Part shown: one piece after another, positions 62,960-64,000 of the stretch
Layout: each line of letters begins with the position of its first letter
Position numbering within the stretch: position 1 is the stretch's first letter
NCBI GenBank assembly: GCA_910576335.1
Contig: CAJTIU010000004.1
Span: 186,001-250,000, forward strand
Source: Lachnospiraceae bacterium
GTDB taxonomy: Bacteria > Bacillota > Clostridia > Lachnospirales > Lachnospiraceae
Reading direction: 5' to 3'
Length of the DNA stretch: 64,000 bases
Notes under the pieces: generated by a model
The model's input: only the letters and a program-made list of their open reading frames with translations
What the model was told of the DNA's origin: nothing
Databases searched by the model: none
Program-made: the position numbers and the translations under genes

Positions 62960-63646
62960 TTACATGCCGCTCCCCGCCCAAAATTCTGCATAACGACTCG
63001 CGTTAGCATCAACTACCTGGCCTGTTTTTCTTGATAACGTATAACCGGCCATCCGAACTGCATAAGATCTTCTCGCATCCAAGAAAGCGAGATCGCTATA
63101 ATCAGCATAAAAGGGGAAATTTGACGCTCTATCCTGGGTAATAAGGGTTCTATTAACTGCAGCAAATACCCAATACCCTGGACTATTCGTAATCTCTGCA
63201 CCTATCGTCACTATTGCACCCGGCACAGATTTACTTCTCGTAACCATTTTATTCGTCCTCGCAATCCCTGTTTCTTCTGAATAACTACTCTCCCGATCCG
63301 CAAACTCCAGACCTGCTTCAGAATGACTCACCCATTCCTTTTCACATTTCTCCATTTCTGCAAATTTCCGTTCCGCCTCCTCATTTGCGCGCTTGTTTTC
63401 TATAATTCCTTCACGCAAATGTGCCTCAAATTCATCCAAAGGCATTTCCTGCATTCTTACTTGCGGAACTGCAAACCTTATTCTTTCCTCCGGTGTCATG
63501 GAACGAATATTCACTGAATATTCCTCATTTAATTTATCAATTACTGCCTGGTATGGATCTTTCTCATCTGCACTGGCAGATAGGACTGTAGCAAAAGACA
63601 TAACTAACGCTACAAAAACTATTACTAATCCTCTTCTTTTCTTCAT
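62960..63646 (-). CDS. Secreted protein of unknown function
   Basis: 228 residues from the ATG at 63646, which follows GAGGAGGT. The signal peptide spans residues 1-26 (RRGLVIVFVALVMSFATVLS, cleavage near ASA-DEK). The mature N-terminal half is helical and charged (MPLDEFEAHLREGIIENKRA, EEAERKFAEMEKCEKEW), and the C-terminal half beta-like (GAIVTIGAEI, GYWVFAAVNRTLI, YAVRMAGYTLSRKTG). No family is recognised. It stands alone with its own terminator, next to a LanC-type gene on the same strand 146 bases upstream. Confidence 0.75.
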   Translation of the reverse strand: MKKRRGLVIVFVALVMSFATVLSASADEKDPYQAVIDKLNEEYSVNIRSMTPEERIRFAVPQVRMQEMPLDEFEAHLREGIIENKRANEEAERKFAEMEKCEKEWVSHSEAGLEFADRESSYSEETGIARTNKMVTRSKSVPGAIVTIGAEITNSPGYWVFAAVNRTLITQDRASNFPFYADYSDLAFLDARRSYAVRMAGYTLSRKTGQVVDANASRYAEFWAGSGM

Positions 63647-63791
63647 GTTTTTACCTCCTCGCTTCATAATAATTTTCCAATACTTGCATTGAGTTTCTAT
63701 AAGATATCTTATTTATATTCTTATTATAGTTCTTTTTTATTAACAATTCTACCATTTGTCCTTAAAGAATAGATTTTGGCCATCAGATTTG

Positions 63792-64000
63792 TTATTGTTT
63801 TTGCAATAGATAGCGCAGAATACCTCCATATCCATTCATAAGCCCTGGATTCACTTTTTCCTGTGGCAACAATTGAGCTTCTTCCCTGAAAAAGCAATTA
63901 TCAGACAAGTCCCTCCCCAATATTTCTGATGCCTTTTCCAATATCCAGAGATTTCCGCAAATCCCATGACACAGACACCAGCTTTCGGCAACCCTGCCGG
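63792..64000 (-). CDS. C-terminal end of a LanC-type lanthionine cyclase domain (cut by window edge)
   Basis: The last 68 codons of a minus-strand gene entering from beyond the window. The visible part begins GRVAESWCLCHGICGNLWIL. The Cys-His pair in LCHG-x-x-GN is the zinc-binding CHG motif of LanC and LanM cyclases, and the ending NPGLMNGYGGILRYLL matches the conserved final helix of that fold (xPGLMxGxxGxxYxLL). Whether the whole protein is a stand-alone LanC or a LanM cannot be seen. It implies a lanthipeptide biosynthesis cluster just outside the window. Confidence 0.75.
   Translation of the reverse strand, partial: GRVAESWCLCHGICGNLWILEKASEILGRDLSDNCFFREEAQLLPQEKVNPGLMNGYGGILRYLLQKQ

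Overview
The window looks like chromosome of a gut-type Lachnospiraceae or related Clostridia. The grounds are AddAB in place of RecBCD, a PadR/DUF1700/DUF4097 cluster, DUF4364 and DUF6483 family proteins, NimA-like flavoproteins, moderate GC with strong AGGAGG-type ribosome binding sites, and many short palindromic intergenic repeats. The species cannot be named from the sequence alone. Most genes lie on the minus strand.

Layout. 0-1.4 kb: membrane-sensor operon (PadR, DUF1700, DUF4097 cut by the edge). 1.5-8.6 kb: addA-addB, the double-strand-break repair nuclease. 8.7-17.4 kb: an AT-rich accessory region. It holds a broken AlbA/RecG-like gene, an internally deleted transposase, a secreted protein with acidic pro-region and basic C-terminal part, a small membrane protein and a membrane-anchored subtilisin. 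The last and the secreted protein each follow a homologous 200-nt leader. A BlaI/BlaR1-like pair closes the region. 17.8-29.5 kb: radical SAM protein, NimA-like protein, MATE pump, dapF (both catalytic cysteines replaced by serine), AraC regulator, hflX, TPR lipoprotein, and two metal P-type ATPases with an ArsR-type repressor and its operator. 29.8-39.4 kb: ATPase/nuclease-type genes, intact and truncated, around a two-permease ABC transporter operon and tRNA-Gly(CCC). 39.4-43.2 kb: MATE pump, ung, hisH-hisF. 43.3-50.5 kb: a LacI-controlled operon with an SsuABC-type importer, two paralogous metal-dependent amidohydrolases and a divergent M24 peptidase-fold protein, probably an uncharacterised uptake and breakdown pathway. 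50.9-53.1 kb: two-component system. 53.3-56.0 kb: YhcC-like radical SAM protein, DUF4364 protein, split chromate transporter. 56.1-61.1 kb: hemW, lepA, holA and an FMN oxidoreductase. 61.2-64 kb: AAA_14/DUF4143 ATPase, a secreted protein, and at the edge the C-terminus of a LanC-type lanthionine cyclase, so a lanthipeptide cluster probably lies beyond the window.

The intergenic DNA carries several repeat families. Family A is a perfect or near-perfect 38-46 bp palindrome with a GGGGACGGGG or GGGACGGGG arm (six copies). Family B is a palindrome built on AAGCGTCAAAAG. Family C is bounded by GTTACTATTCACGG-like ends. Two elements of 139 and 162 bp have long terminal inverted repeats like MITEs. 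Some copies sit exactly at gene breakpoints, so the repeats appear to have been active in shaping this chromosome.

The best candidates for something undescribed are the secreted protein/subtilisin/small membrane protein cassette with its twin leaders, the Ser/Ser DapF, the interleaved inverted repeats downstream of the BlaR1-like gene, and the duplicated-amidohydrolase operon.
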